A stretch of 64,000 bases of DNA from assembly GCA_963580455.1 (NCBI GenBank), contig OY756965.1:3236501-3300500 (forward strand), in the 5' to 3' direction. Position 1 is the stretch's first letter. Every line of letters starts with the position of its first letter. The notes beneath the pieces were generated by a model that was not told where the DNA came from, ran no database searches, and was given only the letters and a program-made list of their open reading frames with translations. The DNA is from Euonymus europaeus (Eukaryota; Streptophyta; Magnoliopsida; Celastrales; Celastraceae). The position numbers and the translations under genes were made by a program. Positions 1 through 11,900 of the stretch are shown in pieces.

Positions 1-1852
1 GCTTCCATATACCTTCCTGGACAGAGAAATCTTCAAAACTATTTGAAGTATATTCCCCTCCACGATCACTTCTTATTCTTTTTATCTTCTTGTCACTCTG
101 TTTTTCAACTAAATCTTTGAATTGTTTAAATACTTCAAGTGTGCCAGATTTCTCCTTGAGAAAATATACCCAAGTATACCGTGAACAATCATCGATAAAC
201 GTCAAAAAATACCTCCCATTGTTGAAAGATGGAACTTGCATGGGGCCACACAAATCAGTATGTACTAACTCTAGTACTTCTTTGGCTCTCCAGGTGCCTT
301 GTTTAGGAAAAGACAATCGATGTTGTTTTCCCATGACACAACTTTCACAAACCCCTCTATCAAACTACATATGAGTCAGACCCAACACAAGCTGCTTAGT
401 AGCTAACTGGTTCAAAGTAACAGAATTCAAATGACACAATCTCCTGTGCCACAACTCAGCTGCTTCATTCTTTGGTAAACTAGCTTGTAAAGCAACCTGA
501 CTATCAGATTAGAAATCCAACAAAAAATTCCTTCGATTTTTCATTTGAACAAACATCAACTCTTTTTCTCCACCTTCTTTGTCCAAGATGCGACAACCAT
601 CATTCTCAAAAATAAGTTTATATCCTCGTTCCATCATCTGTCCCACACTGAACGGATTACTACTAAGTTGAGGTACAAATAGAACATCACACACATACTT
701 GATTCCATCTTTAGTATTGACTTTCACTTTCCCTTTGCCTTGAGTTTCAACAACATCTCCATTAGCTAGAGTAATTTTGGAATTCACAGACTAATCAAGT
801 TCTTCAAATAAATTGATATTACCAGACATGTGGTTGCTACAGCCACTATCTAGATACCACACTCCAGACTTGGAAGAAGTTGTACCAGAACTAGCATAAA
901 ATAAATTTTCTGGTGGTGAAGAACTTGTCTCAACAAACTGAGCCCTATTGTCAGACTTCAATCTACAATTTTTTTGAACATGCCCAAATTGTTTACAGCG
1001 ATGGCACTGTGGTTTATCTTTAAACCAACAATCTGCAGCAACATGGCTTTGTTGTTTACATATTTCACATGGGGCCCTAGAGGAGGATTATGAATGTGTA
1101 CCTTTGTCTGAAGTCTTCCAGTTGGAAGTCTTGCCTTTATCTTTTACAAAAACTTTTGACTGAAAAGCTGTCTCTAGAGGCATTGAAGTGGTCCCATCTC
1201 CTCTTCTCATTTGTCTATGTTCATGGGCTTCCAAAGACCCAACCAAATCTTCAGGTTTCAAAGTCGAAAGATCCTTAGATTCTTCAATTGCAGCTACAAC
1301 AACATCATATCTTTCCTAAAGGCCAATAAGCATTTTCTGAACCACCTGTTGATTAGAAATATGCTCCCCCAGAATCCTCATGCGACTCACTAGATCAATC
1401 ACGCGATCATAAAATCCTTTCACAACCTCAGTATCCTGTATTCTCAAGTTCTCAAACTCACGCCTCAAATTCTAAAGCTTAATGATAACAGTCTTCCCAT
1501 CACCTTCAAACTCGGTTGCAAGAATAGTCCAGGCTTCCTTTGCACTCATAGCTTGAATGATGCGTGGAAAGATGGTAGGGCCAACACCATTTTGAATTCT
1601 GGACAGAGCTTTAGCATTGGCTAAACTCATCCCCTCTAAAGCTTTGAGCTTTGGTGCATCCAGCACACTTTGGTCTTTTGGCTCTTCATAACCATTTTGC
1701 AGGACAGTCCACAGCCCCTCAAACATAAGAAATGTGCTCATTTTCACCTTCCAAGAGGTGTAATCCTCCCCTATAAACTGAGGGATGAGATTTGAGAATT
1801 TGTCATTAGAAGAAGTCATTTCTCTTCACACACTCACAGACCAAGCAATCGC
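1..1852 (-). mobile_element. Ty1/copia retrotransposon, gag to integrase, cut by window edge
   Basis: Internal region of a copia element read on the minus strand. From right to left: a gag amino-terminal segment (1472-1819) of the UBN2/DUF4219 type with the order GEDYTSWKVKM then a tract ending AKEAWTIL; a CCHC zinc-knuckle stretch near 960-1075 (CHRCKQFGHVQKNC); an aspartic protease with active-site motif YLDSGCSNHMSG (about 790-880), continuing at 509-787; then the GAG-pre-integrase and integrase start (1-500) with LVHTDLCGP and FIDDCSRYTWVYF. Several stops break the reading frame (for example near 1318, 1474 and 792), so the element is not coding-competent as a whole. Reverse transcriptase, RNase H and the 3' LTR lie outside the window. 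Confidence 0.93.
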
Positions 1853-1854
1853 CC

Positions 1855-1866
1855 GCTCCGATACCA
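1855..1866 (-). other. Primer-binding site of the copia element
   Basis: On the minus strand the LTR is followed, after one base, by TGGTATCGGAGC. This matches the usual plant copia primer site for initiator methionine tRNA (TGGTATCAGAGC) with one change. It fixes the LTR boundary and orientation. Confidence 0.85.
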
Positions 1867-1867
1867 C

Positions 1868-2148
1868 TGTTAAAGCTTGAATCACAAGTTAGCTGATAAT
1901 GGAAGCCTTGATCATTGATAGCAACAATGGTTTTTACAGAGAAAACCTAGTATGCTAACAAGAGGCATTGTTACAAATCTTTTTTGCATTAGCTAGCCAT
2001 ATAAGGCACACTAAACAAGAACTACACCAAAAGACTAATATGCCCTTAACATAAACTTAAACATAACATAATCTAATTAACTACCATGCATGCAATACAA
2101 CCTCATGCAAACCAGCCAGAAACTCCCTGAGCAATTCAATCTCCAACA
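1868..2148 (-). repeat. 5' LTR of the copia element (281 bp)
   Basis: Minus-strand sequence begins TGTTGGAG at 2148 and ends TTTAACA at 1868, giving TG...CA ends with the short inverted repeat TGTT/AACA. It directly abuts the primer-binding site. The partner LTR is off the left edge, so identity between LTRs cannot be used to date insertion. The flanking 5 bp at 2149-2153 (acatt) would be the target-site duplication, but its other copy is outside the window. Confidence 0.85.
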
Positions 2149-2317
2149 ACATTGAGACGCAACGGGCCTCAGCCGTTTGGAGCCCACATTTTAGTTGCGT
2201 TCCAGTCATGCTTAAGTGAAACGCAATGTTCGGTCCACGTTCTTTCTCCTTTCTGGCTCAGTTTCGAATTTAACTTCGTAGTCCATCACGAGCAGCGACA
2301 GTCACCATCCGTCGACG

Positions 2318-2612
2318 TCAATTGACATTGTCTTCAGCCACGTCAAAAACGGCAACCATTCCGTTGTAAAAAATCGTCAAAGGTGTAGTAGCTTGCTTCG
2401 GATCTTCTCCGTTACCAGAAACAGGCATGTATATAGGTAAAAGACGAAGTGGTGTGTTTCGATCCGCTTTAGGAGTAAATGGAACAGAGTATGACTTCTT
2501 TGAAGTTTGGTTCAGAGAGCCCGAAGAGATCATGGATTTGAGGATTTGGGGGTCAATCTTAGAAATTTCAGACTGAATGCCTTCAAATTAGCACCACAGG
2601 TGCTCTTGTCAT
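2318..2612 (-). pseudogene. JAZ10/TIFY9-like jasmonate repressor remnant
   Basis: JAZ proteins repress jasmonate-responsive transcription; the TIFY motif mediates contacts with NINJA and other JAZ proteins and the Jas motif binds COI1. On the minus strand an ATG at 2612 opens MTRAPVVL, the usual JAZ10-type amino terminus, but a TGA follows after nine codons (2585-2583). The next bases re-enter the family frame at GIQSEISKIDPQILKS and run through a Ser/Pro-rich segment to PLTIFYNGMVAVFDVAEDN, the TIFY motif. Relative to the family roughly 30 codons between these blocks are missing, with no intron in between. Reading stops soon after TIFY, and no Jas motif is found before the copia LTR 170 bp further on. 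I read it as a deleted gene copy, possibly a retrocopy. A truncated functional protein from the ATG at 2533 cannot be excluded but is unlikely. Confidence 0.75.
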
Positions 2613-2979
2613 GTTTGCTTATTTTATCTTCTTTGTTTGCTTTTGCTTTAAATGGTCTGATGATTCGGAGGAGGATCGAGTGAGGGAGAAGGAGTGAGTA
2701 CTTACAAAGAAACTGCTTGAGAATGAGCAGGTACGAGAGAGAGAGAGTGAGACGACTTATTCTGGATTTAAAAAAAACTACTAAAGTTATTAACTAATAA
2801 ATAAGATATTTATTAATATTGTAAATTACAACAACAAAAAATATAACCGCATTGAAACTCAACTCATCGCAGTTTTAAAAGTGAGATGTCAAACGTCTAA
2901 CTGTGTTCAAACTCACCTCACAGTACCACACAACACCTCACAGCACTACCAAAAAGGCACATAGACTTTGTTAAACATG
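2613..2979. other. Non-coding flank upstream of the JAZ remnant
   Basis: No reading frame of note. On the minus strand it carries pyrimidine-rich tracts (about 2730-2755) and resembles a JAZ 5' untranslated leader directly before the ATG at 2612. 2790-2980 is AT-rich with no recognisable element. Confidence 0.4.
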
Positions 2980-3223
2980 TGGGCCTAGTTGATATAGTCC
3001 CATCTTTAGTTTAAGCACTATCTTCTTTTCTTCATTCTCTATCGTTAGTGGCGTCCAACCATGAATTATAGAAAGTCAAACCCACTCATCAATGGACTTT
3101 ATATAAATCCTCATCTTAGACATTTTGTAAGCATAGTGCTCACCATTGAAGAACGAAGCTTTGTTCCCAGCACGATTAGTATCCATCATAGTGACGAATC
3201 TCAATCAACAAGTAAGTTGACCT
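2980..3223 (-). pseudogene. Decayed copia gag fragment
   Basis: Minus-strand translation just downstream of a primer-binding site gives MMDTNRAGNKASFFNGEHYA, followed by a MRIYIKSIDEWV-like segment. This is the standard start of many plant copia gag proteins (NG-x-NYAYWKVRM then LKSID). A stop replaces the Trp/Lys region after EWV, and the frame is lost around 2980. It belongs with the LTR at 3237-4850. Confidence 0.7.
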
Positions 3224-3235
3224 CCTTTGATACCA
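3224..3235 (-). other. Primer-binding site of the second copia relic
   Basis: TGGTATCAAAGG on the minus strand, one base after a ...TTTTTCCA LTR end. It is close to the initiator-Met tRNA site with changes in the last four bases. Together with the gag start it shows the 3237-4850 repeat is a 5' LTR. Confidence 0.7.
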
Positions 3236-3236
3236 A

Positions 3237-4850
3237 TGGAAAAATATGAATACTAAATCCAAAAGCGTGACACACGATATATACGTGTAAAATCCAATTC
3301 AAGGAAAAAGCTCGGATGTTTAGAGTCACCAACTTTGAAGCAATCCACTATTCAAACGGTTATAAGAAAGTCGCTAAAGCTAGGATCCACATCACCTATA
3401 CTAGTTTCTTGCTTGAGTCACTTTATACATCCTACCACAAGTAAATCTTTTCACACAGTGCTCTAGAGTCGCACTGAAGTTTTCAAGCTCCAAGAACATA
3501 CAAGAATGTCCTCAAAGTGTAAATGCATGAAGATTACCAAAAACAAAACTCGCTAAAAAACACAAGTTACAGTTTAGAATAGGCGAGTAAAAGATTTAAG
3601 GTTGTTTGGTTATCAATAACAATATATATGGCATGCGTATGAATCAAGAAAATCTTAGATAATGGCCTAAAATATATGCACGATATTGACCCACGAAATT
3701 AGTTAAAGATTATGTCTTAATCTTGTAATCAATGGCATGAAAGATTAGAGAGGGCAAATGTGTCTGTTTCCATGAATTTCTGATTCGGTCAAATAGTAGA
3801 AATATCCGTTGACTAGATAATAAATATGGATAAAATCCGAATTTTTTGAATGGATATGGATTAAGGCACATCCGACCCGAACGTGCGGATATCTGATCCA
3901 ATCCGATTCTACCTAACACACACACATATAATAGATTCCATATACAATTATGTAATTGACAATTAGTGTCATTAATATATTTATATACATTATAATTATC
4001 AACATATATATGTTTCTTTTTTTATGTAATATGAATTAATTTTAATTTGTAATAACACTATATAATGTGATATGATCTCATATTACTAATTCAAATATTC
4101 AATTGACTGATATTTTTAAAACTCTAATTTGTAAAGTTAGTATTGAATACTAAAAAGACAATAATGTAAACCTAACAATAACATTATAAATTAACATGTG
4201 ACAAATTACAGCATTATCACTAACTTTTATGAAGATGAGGTCTACCAAACTTTATTGAAAATGTTATTCATTTTGAATTTTTCAGTTGATGCAAACATTT
4301 TGATTTATGACGTTTTATGGACTTTAAACTTTCACTTTAAAAAAAATTCTTTAGATGATTTTTGATATTATTTATACTTTAGACTTTGGTTTATATTCCT
4401 AAATTTATGAATCGTGAAGTTCTAATTGGTGTCATAGGCTAGCAAAATATGTGTCGACGTGTCGCATGGATAAATCCGATATGCGTGGAGAATATCCGAA
4501 ATCCGATGGATAGGATATATTTTTTTTATCCGTGGTATACGGATATGGATACATTATTTTTATTTAGAATCGAATATGAATTTTAAGAAATCCGACCCAA
4601 ATCCGATCCGATGTCATCCCTATGAAAGATAAGGAAACACTTCCTTAATTTAAGGAGATGATTATCTCTAAAATAGGAAGGAGATAAATCTTTAAAAAGA
4701 GAGATAATGATTGATAAAATAAACTTGATTTTATTACAATCAATCAACTTAACCAAATCAATTAATTAAATAAAATCAATTACCGATTTTGACTTAAAAT
4801 CAAATCATGTAAAACTCAAAATTTAAGTTTCCAAAAACTGATGCCTTTAA
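3237..4850 (-). repeat. Old copia LTR, interrupted by an hAT-like element
   Basis: The LTR ends at 3237 (minus strand) next to the primer-binding site. Its two halves, 3237-3745 and 4631-4850, align in inverted orientation with 16790-17475: shared blocks include the run around GCATCAGTTTTTGGAAACTT, the segment at 4640-4680 against 16915-16985 (AGATAATCATCTCC on the element's sense strand), and the block at 3420-3520 against 17250-17330. The upper boundary is uncertain because the second copy also degenerates there; the LTR probably starts near 4850. Without the insertion it is about 0.74 kb long. Confidence 0.65.
3746..4622. mobile_element. hAT-like non-autonomous element (877 bp) with 8-bp target duplication
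   Basis: The element begins TAGAGAGGGC at 3746 and ends GTCATCCCTA at 4622, so both ends read TAG-x-GA-type on their own strands, as in hAT termini. It is flanked by a perfect 8-bp direct repeat TGAAAGAT (3738-3745 and 4623-4630). Subterminal regions carry many copies of a GGATAT/ATCCGA motif in both orientations, a common hAT subterminal pattern. There is no transposase coding capacity. It sits inside the LTR above and is therefore younger than that LTR. Confidence 0.82.
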
Positions 4851-5240
4851 ACCAACGTGTATTTCTATCTAATGTGGATCCTAGGTAGTCTAATTTGACG
4901 ATTACAATATCAACTGTGTCACATCAAATTTCCTAACCGTGGAGGATATAAGCAAGGTTTTATAAGCTACAAAATAAACTCCACCAAACAGGTTTATATG
5001 CCGATAAATCAAAATCAAATCGGCAGGATCATTCAAAATCCAGCATTTTGCTAGACTATACATTAGCTTTGGTCATTAGCTCTATAAACAAATAAACAAT
5101 GGAAAAAAAAGATCTTGAAACTCAAATTATATTACTAGGACTACACATTAAAAAACCTAATGTAATTCATCTATTTTGAAGCAGCAAAAGAGATGCCCAG
5201 TTCAAAGTTTTGAATAACATCAAGGCAAACTGATGATGTA
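4851..5240. other. Intergenic sequence, no gene seen
   Basis: AT-rich sequence between the old LTR and the 3' end of the DUF2828 gene copy. No open frame or repeat structure was recognised. 5100-5248 probably holds the former 3' untranslated region of that gene. Confidence 0.4.
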
Positions 5241-5248
5241 AAAGGAAA

Positions 5249-7143
5249 TCAATCCACTACTACAAGCTGGTTATATTCTTTACCAGAAATGGCCTGTATC
5301 ATGCAGCTTACAGGGTCCAATTCACCACTTTCTTTCAGAAACATTTTCAGTAAATTCTTGGAGAAACCACTCACCAATGCCACCCCTTTCCGGTTACTTG
5401 GAACTGGAGTTGCCGTGGAGTGTTTCAGGTTCCAAAATACAATCTCTGGCACTGACGAGAAACCTTTTTCCTTGAATTTCCTTTTGATTGCTTCATAGTC
5501 AGTTTCCCAATTGTTTTCGGATGCCTCATCAAACTCCATATCACTGAACACAAATAGCCTCTTTATCATTTGATCATCGCTCAGCTTGTTCTCTGCTGCA
5601 ACTCTCAAGATCACATCGAAAACCTTTTGAAAATCAGCATTCATTTGCCACCCCATCGACTCGATCCACCGAATCTTTGATCGAAGATCATCTCCTTGAA
5701 TGTTCTGAAGCTTTGGAGAACGGCTAAAGGTGATGAGGCTTCCCTTCCAAGGGAACTCACTCAATTCTGAAGCTAACATACCAAGTGCGACACTTACATT
5801 CAAGGAGAGACCAGTCATGCTCCCTGAAACGTCGCAAATGGCAAGGCAGTTCTTGAGAGACCCTTGTGAAGAAAGATTTTCAACCATTCTCTGCCATTGT
5901 AGCTCTGCAACTTCATCTTCTCCACGTGGGCCATTTCTCGCTGATGCTATAATTTGATGAGGGAGCAATGACCCAGCTGAAATCTTTGCCTTTCCTTTCT
6001 TCACTTTATCCAGGTATTCCTTGAACCGTATTTCGTCGTGCTTGAGGAAGCAGTTGGTGTAAATTTTCATAGCAAGTGAGGGTACTCTGCTATAAAGGAG
6101 CGAGTCCCATTGATTGGAAGACATGTATATTTCACACAATTTGAGGGCTTTGCGAAGTGGCACCAGGATATCCTTTTGAAGACGATATCTGATTCTGTAA
6201 GCATAATGAGCATCTTCAACGCCTTCATATTCTGGGTATTGATCTCTTGTGAAAATTTTCCTTGCAATGCTTTCACAAAGAAGAGTTGAACGATCACAAC
6301 TAGAATATAGAGAAGGACACCACTTTGCCGCAAGACTGATGTTGCGCAACTTTCCAGAATTCAGATTCTCCATATCTGATTTCAATTGCTCAGCAAAAAC
6401 AGTGGATATCTGATCATGCAAAGCCCGAAAAACAGGATCATTATTGTACCTTTCTATGCCTCTTTTGCCTTCAGAAATTCTTTTTTCGGCTTGTGACATT
6501 TTCACCGGATTCTTGTAATAGCCCCTTTTCTGATAAGCCTGCCTTCTCTTCTTCTCGAGTTCCTTAGCATGGGGACCTTTCAGTAGAAGGTCAAGAATCT
6601 CCGGCAAATCCTTGAAATACCCAAATTTAGCGATGGAAGCAGCATTGCTTGCCAAGGTTTTAGGGTGATTCTCATGAAGCCACAAAGCTTATGCATAAAA
6701 TCCCTCCCTGTCCATCTTTCCACTCCCTTTGACGCCTCTCAAGTTGCACACTAGTTTCAGAGCCATCAATGGATCCTGCTCCCAAGCCAACTGCAGCCTC
6801 GGCGTCAAACAGGAGGCCGGTGTGTCGGGAACAACATGAAAATAAAAGTCTAAGCAGTGATCGCCAGTGGAGTATTGTGTAACCCATATGTGGTCTTGTA
6901 CTATCATTGAAGTTATCCGCCTTGGCCTCCATGGATGGGTCTTCAGTATTGACCGGAGTGTCTTTGTTCTCTCCCATGAAAGGTTTTCCCTTACTGGCCA
7001 TGCTGCTTGTTTTCTCTTCTTCCACGGAGACAGGAGTGAGGTAGATTTCTGGCGGTCCAACGAGAGGAAAAGAAGGGTTAGAATGGGAGGCTTTCACGAT
7101 CGGGAACTGCAAATTTGAGGAACGAACAAGTTTCTGACCCATT
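5249..7143 (-). pseudogene. DUF2828 / von Willebrand A-like protein, broken
   Basis: Plant DUF2828 proteins are single-exon, about 640 residues, and end in a von Willebrand A-like domain with a MIDAS motif; their role is little known. From ATG 7143 the frame gives MGQKLVRSSN, then GPPEIYLTPVS and PHMGYT. The family continuation (STGDHCLDFYFHVVPDTP, LKLVCNLRGVKG, DREGFYA) lies in another frame, so a frameshift or small deletion sits at about 6862-6895. It then meets an in-frame TAA at 6691-6689, exactly where the family reads ALWLHxNHP, and continues open as ALWLHENHPKTLAS for about 478 codons to the stop at 5249. This long part is well preserved, with AICDVSGSM (MIDAS), LFVFSDMEFDEA and FWNLKHSTATPVP. 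There is no ATG near the start of the 478-codon frame. Either a recent pseudogene with two lesions, or a gene now expressed from a downstream ATG. Confidence 0.8.
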
Positions 7144-7211
7144 TTTGGTTTACCTGACAAACAAAAACACAAACACATTAGATCATAAGCATAATCAAAA
7201 ATATAAATCAA

Positions 7212-8955
7212 AACCCAAATGAGAATAAACTTATAATAATTTTATTTCAAAAGCTAAAGTGCGTATGATTGTGTTTATCCTATAAACATATAACTGATCA
7301 GAAATTTACACAAACAAACTTTTTATGTTATTTATAACATCATTTTTTATATAAAAGATGAACCAAAGAGAGGGTGTCAAGGGCGTTGCAGGCAAAGGAG
7401 AGTTTCAAGCTGTGAGATTTGATGTCTTTTCAATTCAAGGAAAAGAGAATTCGAAGTCTTGTGATGAAAGAGATGATTTCCAAAAATTAGATACATGGAG
7501 AGAAAATATGGGGAGAATGAGTTACCTGGTCTATCCGGCTGTTTCATCAATTAGGTTTTTTTTTTTTTTTGGTTAACCCATTGTTTGGCTTGCCAATTGC
7601 CATGTCATTTGGCTTCTCTCTCTTTTTTTCCCTCCATTTTTCAGCCACATGAGATTTAAAAATGAATGCCCTAATGTCATATAAGACCGAAAAAATTAAA
7701 ACCGATCAAAATCGAACCGTCTCGTCTTTTTTTAAAAAAACCGAATTGAAAAATCGAGAAATGAAATTAACAAAACGGTTTGACCAAAATATATCGAAAA
7801 ACCGACCAAAATCGACTGTGATCGCACCCGTAAGATAAATATTTCTAGCAATAGTTTTTATTTTTTATTTTTGCCGAGATCATCCCAATCCAGCGTGTCA
7901 CTTTGTGATAGCTGAATCATGGAATCATATTCAAATTCGAGATGGCCACTCCGTATGCACAATAAGCCATAATTCTACATATGAAACTCGTAATCCCTTC
8001 CAGGAAATAGCGCCATGCACTCGCCCTTGACCCAAGCAATACAAAAAACTCAACGGAAATACTCCCGTCTAATTCAAACATCCGATCTCAAGCCTGAGTC
8101 AATCATCCGCCTCGTAACAGTGCGAACACGCCTGAAATCTTTTTAATCGACCAGATTGAGAATTTTGAAACAAAAATGATTAGAGCTCTGACTGGATTGA
8201 AAAGAGTATCTATCATATTTCAATAGGATTTTACTCATTCACCATATATGGTAGCCTCACAATTAACAAGAATATAACAAAATTCAGTAGCAAACGCAAA
8301 ACGAGTATAAAATCACACATCAAACTAACTTTAATATGCTTTGAAAACCCATTATTCAAAACATTATATGGGTTATATATAATAGACGCCAATGTCACTG
8401 ACCTGTTGAAACTTTCCAAGATTTTATACGATCCACCGTGAAGGAGCACGGGATGGATGTTGGGAGGCCAAGATGAGCATGGGTGTGGGGGTTTGACATC
8501 ATGATAATATTTAGGGGGAAAAAATGGGATTTCTGAGAGACAGAGAGAGAGAGGCTTTAGAAGGGTTTACTTAGGACATGAATGGATTTGCGCTTATAAA
8601 GGGGAGGGTCTGCTCTGGTGGGGATTGCCCAGCAAGCAATTCATCTTTCAAAATACACATGTGATTAATGAAATTTGGCAACTACATTCTAATCTTTTCT
8701 TTTTTTGGTGGAATTATGATCCATACGTTACAAGATGGGAGGGACTGAAATGATTTCACCATACCAAACATGATCTTTGCACGGTGTTGTTTATCTGCTT
8801 TGCGTCATCGTTTCATCTAACCTAACTTTCAACAGCGTCGCTAGACGACCTCGTTTTGTATCTTCATATGACCAATCATTATTATGCACAAGCACACGCC
8901 TTTATGTACATATATAAACATGAAAGAAACAAAAAAAGAAACAAAAAGGGAATAT
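7212..8955. other. Intergenic region with an ACCGA-rich repeat scrap
   Basis: No supportable gene. 7680-7830 is dense in ACCGA/CGGTTT words, a composition common in short non-autonomous DNA transposons, but I could not find ends or a target duplication. 7556-7573 is a poly-T run. 8530-8550 is a short GA-rich tract. The open frames here are short and resemble nothing I recognise. Confidence 0.4.
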
Positions 8956-8959
8956 GCCT

Positions 8960-11900
8960 TTATTCACCATCTCTCCATACTTCCTGGAGGAGACGATATC
9001 TGACCACCTTACGGCCTGTGTTACCCTTCGGCGTCCAGTTGGGTGCTGTGGAAGGTGAAACCTTCAAGTTGTTGATATCAATGAAAGTTATGGGGAAATC
9101 CAACTCATCAAGCTCATCATCACTAGGATATGCTTTCTTAAGCAATGTTGATCCACTTCTGAGAAGGGTTTGATTTCCCACCTTTTCTATAACGCTTCTT
9201 ACGGTAGATGTAGGAGGAGGTGAATAGACTGTGGGAGCTGCAGTGCATGGAAAGTTAGTGATTGATGCTTCCTTGTAGTCCGGAAAGTCCTAAATGCACA
9301 GAAATGGTTAGAGCAAACGAGCAGTGAGGGATGTCTATGAAGACGGGAAACTTCTAACAGATTGACTCACCTCTGAATCCAGGGAATCAAGAAAAACTTC
9401 TGGGATTGGATTTGGGTTGAATTCATCCGGGACAAAATTGTTAAGAACCCGTTTAATAATAGGTGCACCAAATGTAGGACATACCTTAGAAGAAACATGA
9501 AACAGTTAGTAGCAAAAACGACTGGCATGCTGAAATAATAATTTAATGTCTGGGGTTTAACCTCTTTTCTGGTGGAGTTGTCTGCAAGCATTTCAAACGG
9601 AAGCATCATGAGATCACTCAATGCATTAAGAAGATGGAATGCTTTGAAGTGTGTCTCACAGCATCTTCCACTGTCATCCGACTCATTCTCATTGTTAAGA
9701 AACTCATTGTCATCAATGCCAAAAATATCTGTTAGAAATCTGGACCAGTTACCGACCTGGTAAATAGAAAACATAGATAGATGTTAGTGATCTAGGATGA
9801 AGCATCTTCAGTGCCCCAATTTCATTGCTGAAGAAGCATAGCATCAACAGATTCTCAAGAGAAATACTTCAGGGACTAGAGAAGTAATTAAGAGCCAAGG
9901 CTTGTTTTCTGATCACTCACAGCATTTTTCAGTTGTGCACCAGCACCAAAGCTCGATTTTCCAGCAGGTATGGGCAGAACCTTGGCGTCACTAATGGGGT
10001 CTGACACAGGATCGGTTGGCATCTCTTCCGGTGATTCGCGAAGATAGGCATTGAACATGGCCACATCTAACCTATCCACTAACTGCTCCATCACCTGAAA
10101 GCAAAGACTTGCATTTGTTTTATCGGGCAATAAGAAACTCTATGAGTAATGTGCACAAGTTCCTAGCACATTATGGTGAATGTACTCTTGCCACTAACTT
10201 AAAGTAACGCACTTTCATGAGTTCGTATCACTACGACATTAGACTAAACGAAGTGGAAGTTTTATGTAAAAGTTAACAAACAAGTATCACATGGAGATAG
10301 TAGTCTGAGCATACCAATCTAGCCAGTAAAGGCAAGCAGCCACATCCGTGGCCACTGGCTCGAACTGGACAAAGTCTTTCATTGGCATCCTTAAAAGCCT
10401 TCTTCCAAAGATCAATAGAAAATTTTCCTTGTTCTTGATCACCAAATCCAGGCATCCTGGCATAACTTTTCTTTGCACTGGTGATCTTCACAGCTGTGGA
10501 TTGCATATGTGGAGTAATAGTCTGGAGAACACAAAACAGGAAGCAGATAAGCCAAGAATAGAACAACTTTTAGGCTACGATGTAACTTTTCAACTAGATA
10601 GCACACAGCAGCAGCAGAACATGACGACAAAAACTGGACCTGCCACCAGACTGACTCGATGATTCGGGAGAATATCCAAGCTTCAATCTTTTCTAGAGCA
10701 ACAACAAATGTTTGAGGTTCTTCCCATTCATCAGAACCTTCTAAAATATCATTTTTCTCTTCATGAGGAGAAGACGACATTGATTTTTGAGAAAATCCCT
10801 TGTTTTTTCCCCTATCACTATTACGTTTTTGCGTCAATGATGCAGAAGGAAGTTGCGATTTTGAGACACTCTGGCTGATGATGGCTCTCAGCACAATTGA
10901 ATTTGACAGCCAGAAAGTTAACCTGTTTGAATAAGATGCAATGTCCAATGAAATATTATCAATGGAACAGAAAAACAAAATCTGAAAACTGGGAACTTAA
11001 CTGAATACCAAACTCAAATTTATATCAGTTAGGATCGCCTATTACCAATATTTCAATATTTTTGCATGTCCCGAGTCCTGACTAACCAAGTCCCTAGTGT
11101 TAAAAAATGTATATGCTGAATTTGAAGAATCAACTGTTTTTGAAAAACTTCAAAGTGTTGGTCTCATCACGCACCTTGGGACATCATTGCCACATGCTTT
11201 AGAAACCAAAACTATTCCTGAGACCACAGCTCTAGCCGCACTTGCACTCCTAGCTTTAGACCTTGCTTTGCAAGCATGAAAATAAAATCTAGACAGGCGC
11301 CATACTGGAGCATGGACCTTACTTGTAGAACCTCCATGCTCAGCCACTACAGAATAAAGGCCAACCTCAAGAGCAGCAGCTTCCTTTAACTCTTCCTCAA
11401 GCGTTTCAACTTTGGATTTCAGTCCATCTTCGTTATCCGAAAAGCCACTGGGTTTGTCCTTTATTTCACTTGTTGCTTTTATGTTACCATTGTTAACGCC
11501 TCCAGGTACATCAACTTTCGTAGCCTTCTTCAGGAATTGACTATTCCGGGAGAGGCCATTGCTTGTAGCTGATTTAAAATGCAATTGAGCAGAATTCACG
11601 TGCTTTAGTTTATCGTTCATGAGAGTATCATCCAGCACTTCAAGTGATCTACTGAATACTACAGTATTACTTTTTAATTTGGCTTTCTCTTTCGCACCAT
11701 CTCGATGAAATTTTCTGATTATATTGTCATCTGTATGACGTTTCTCCAAGTCCATAATCTCTCTGTCATGTCCATGCTCCATTTCTTCTTTGTTCTTCCA
11801 ACCATCAATGCAAGGTTTACGGGTAATAGAATCCTCCTGACCATTTCTCTCATGGCTTAAAGCCTTCTCATCCATTTGATTGATTTCAGGAACTTCATAG

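Noticed and set aside
2318..2533. Intact small TIFY protein starting at ATG 2533
   Set aside because: The family frame clearly starts further upstream and is broken by deletion and stop; the Jas motif is missing.
6866..7118. Intron between the DUF2828 N-terminal frame and the rest
   Set aside because: The gap between PHMGYT and STGDHCLDF is too short for a plant intron, and the family is normally single-exon; a frameshift explains it better.
7680..7830. Defined MITE in the ACCGA-rich stretch
   Set aside because: No inverted termini or target duplication could be located.
10439..10978. A 179-codon minus-strand frame across an exon of the NT-C2 gene
   Set aside because: Only 10640-10922 is exon; the rest reads through the two introns. 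The exon model keeps phase and protein similarity.
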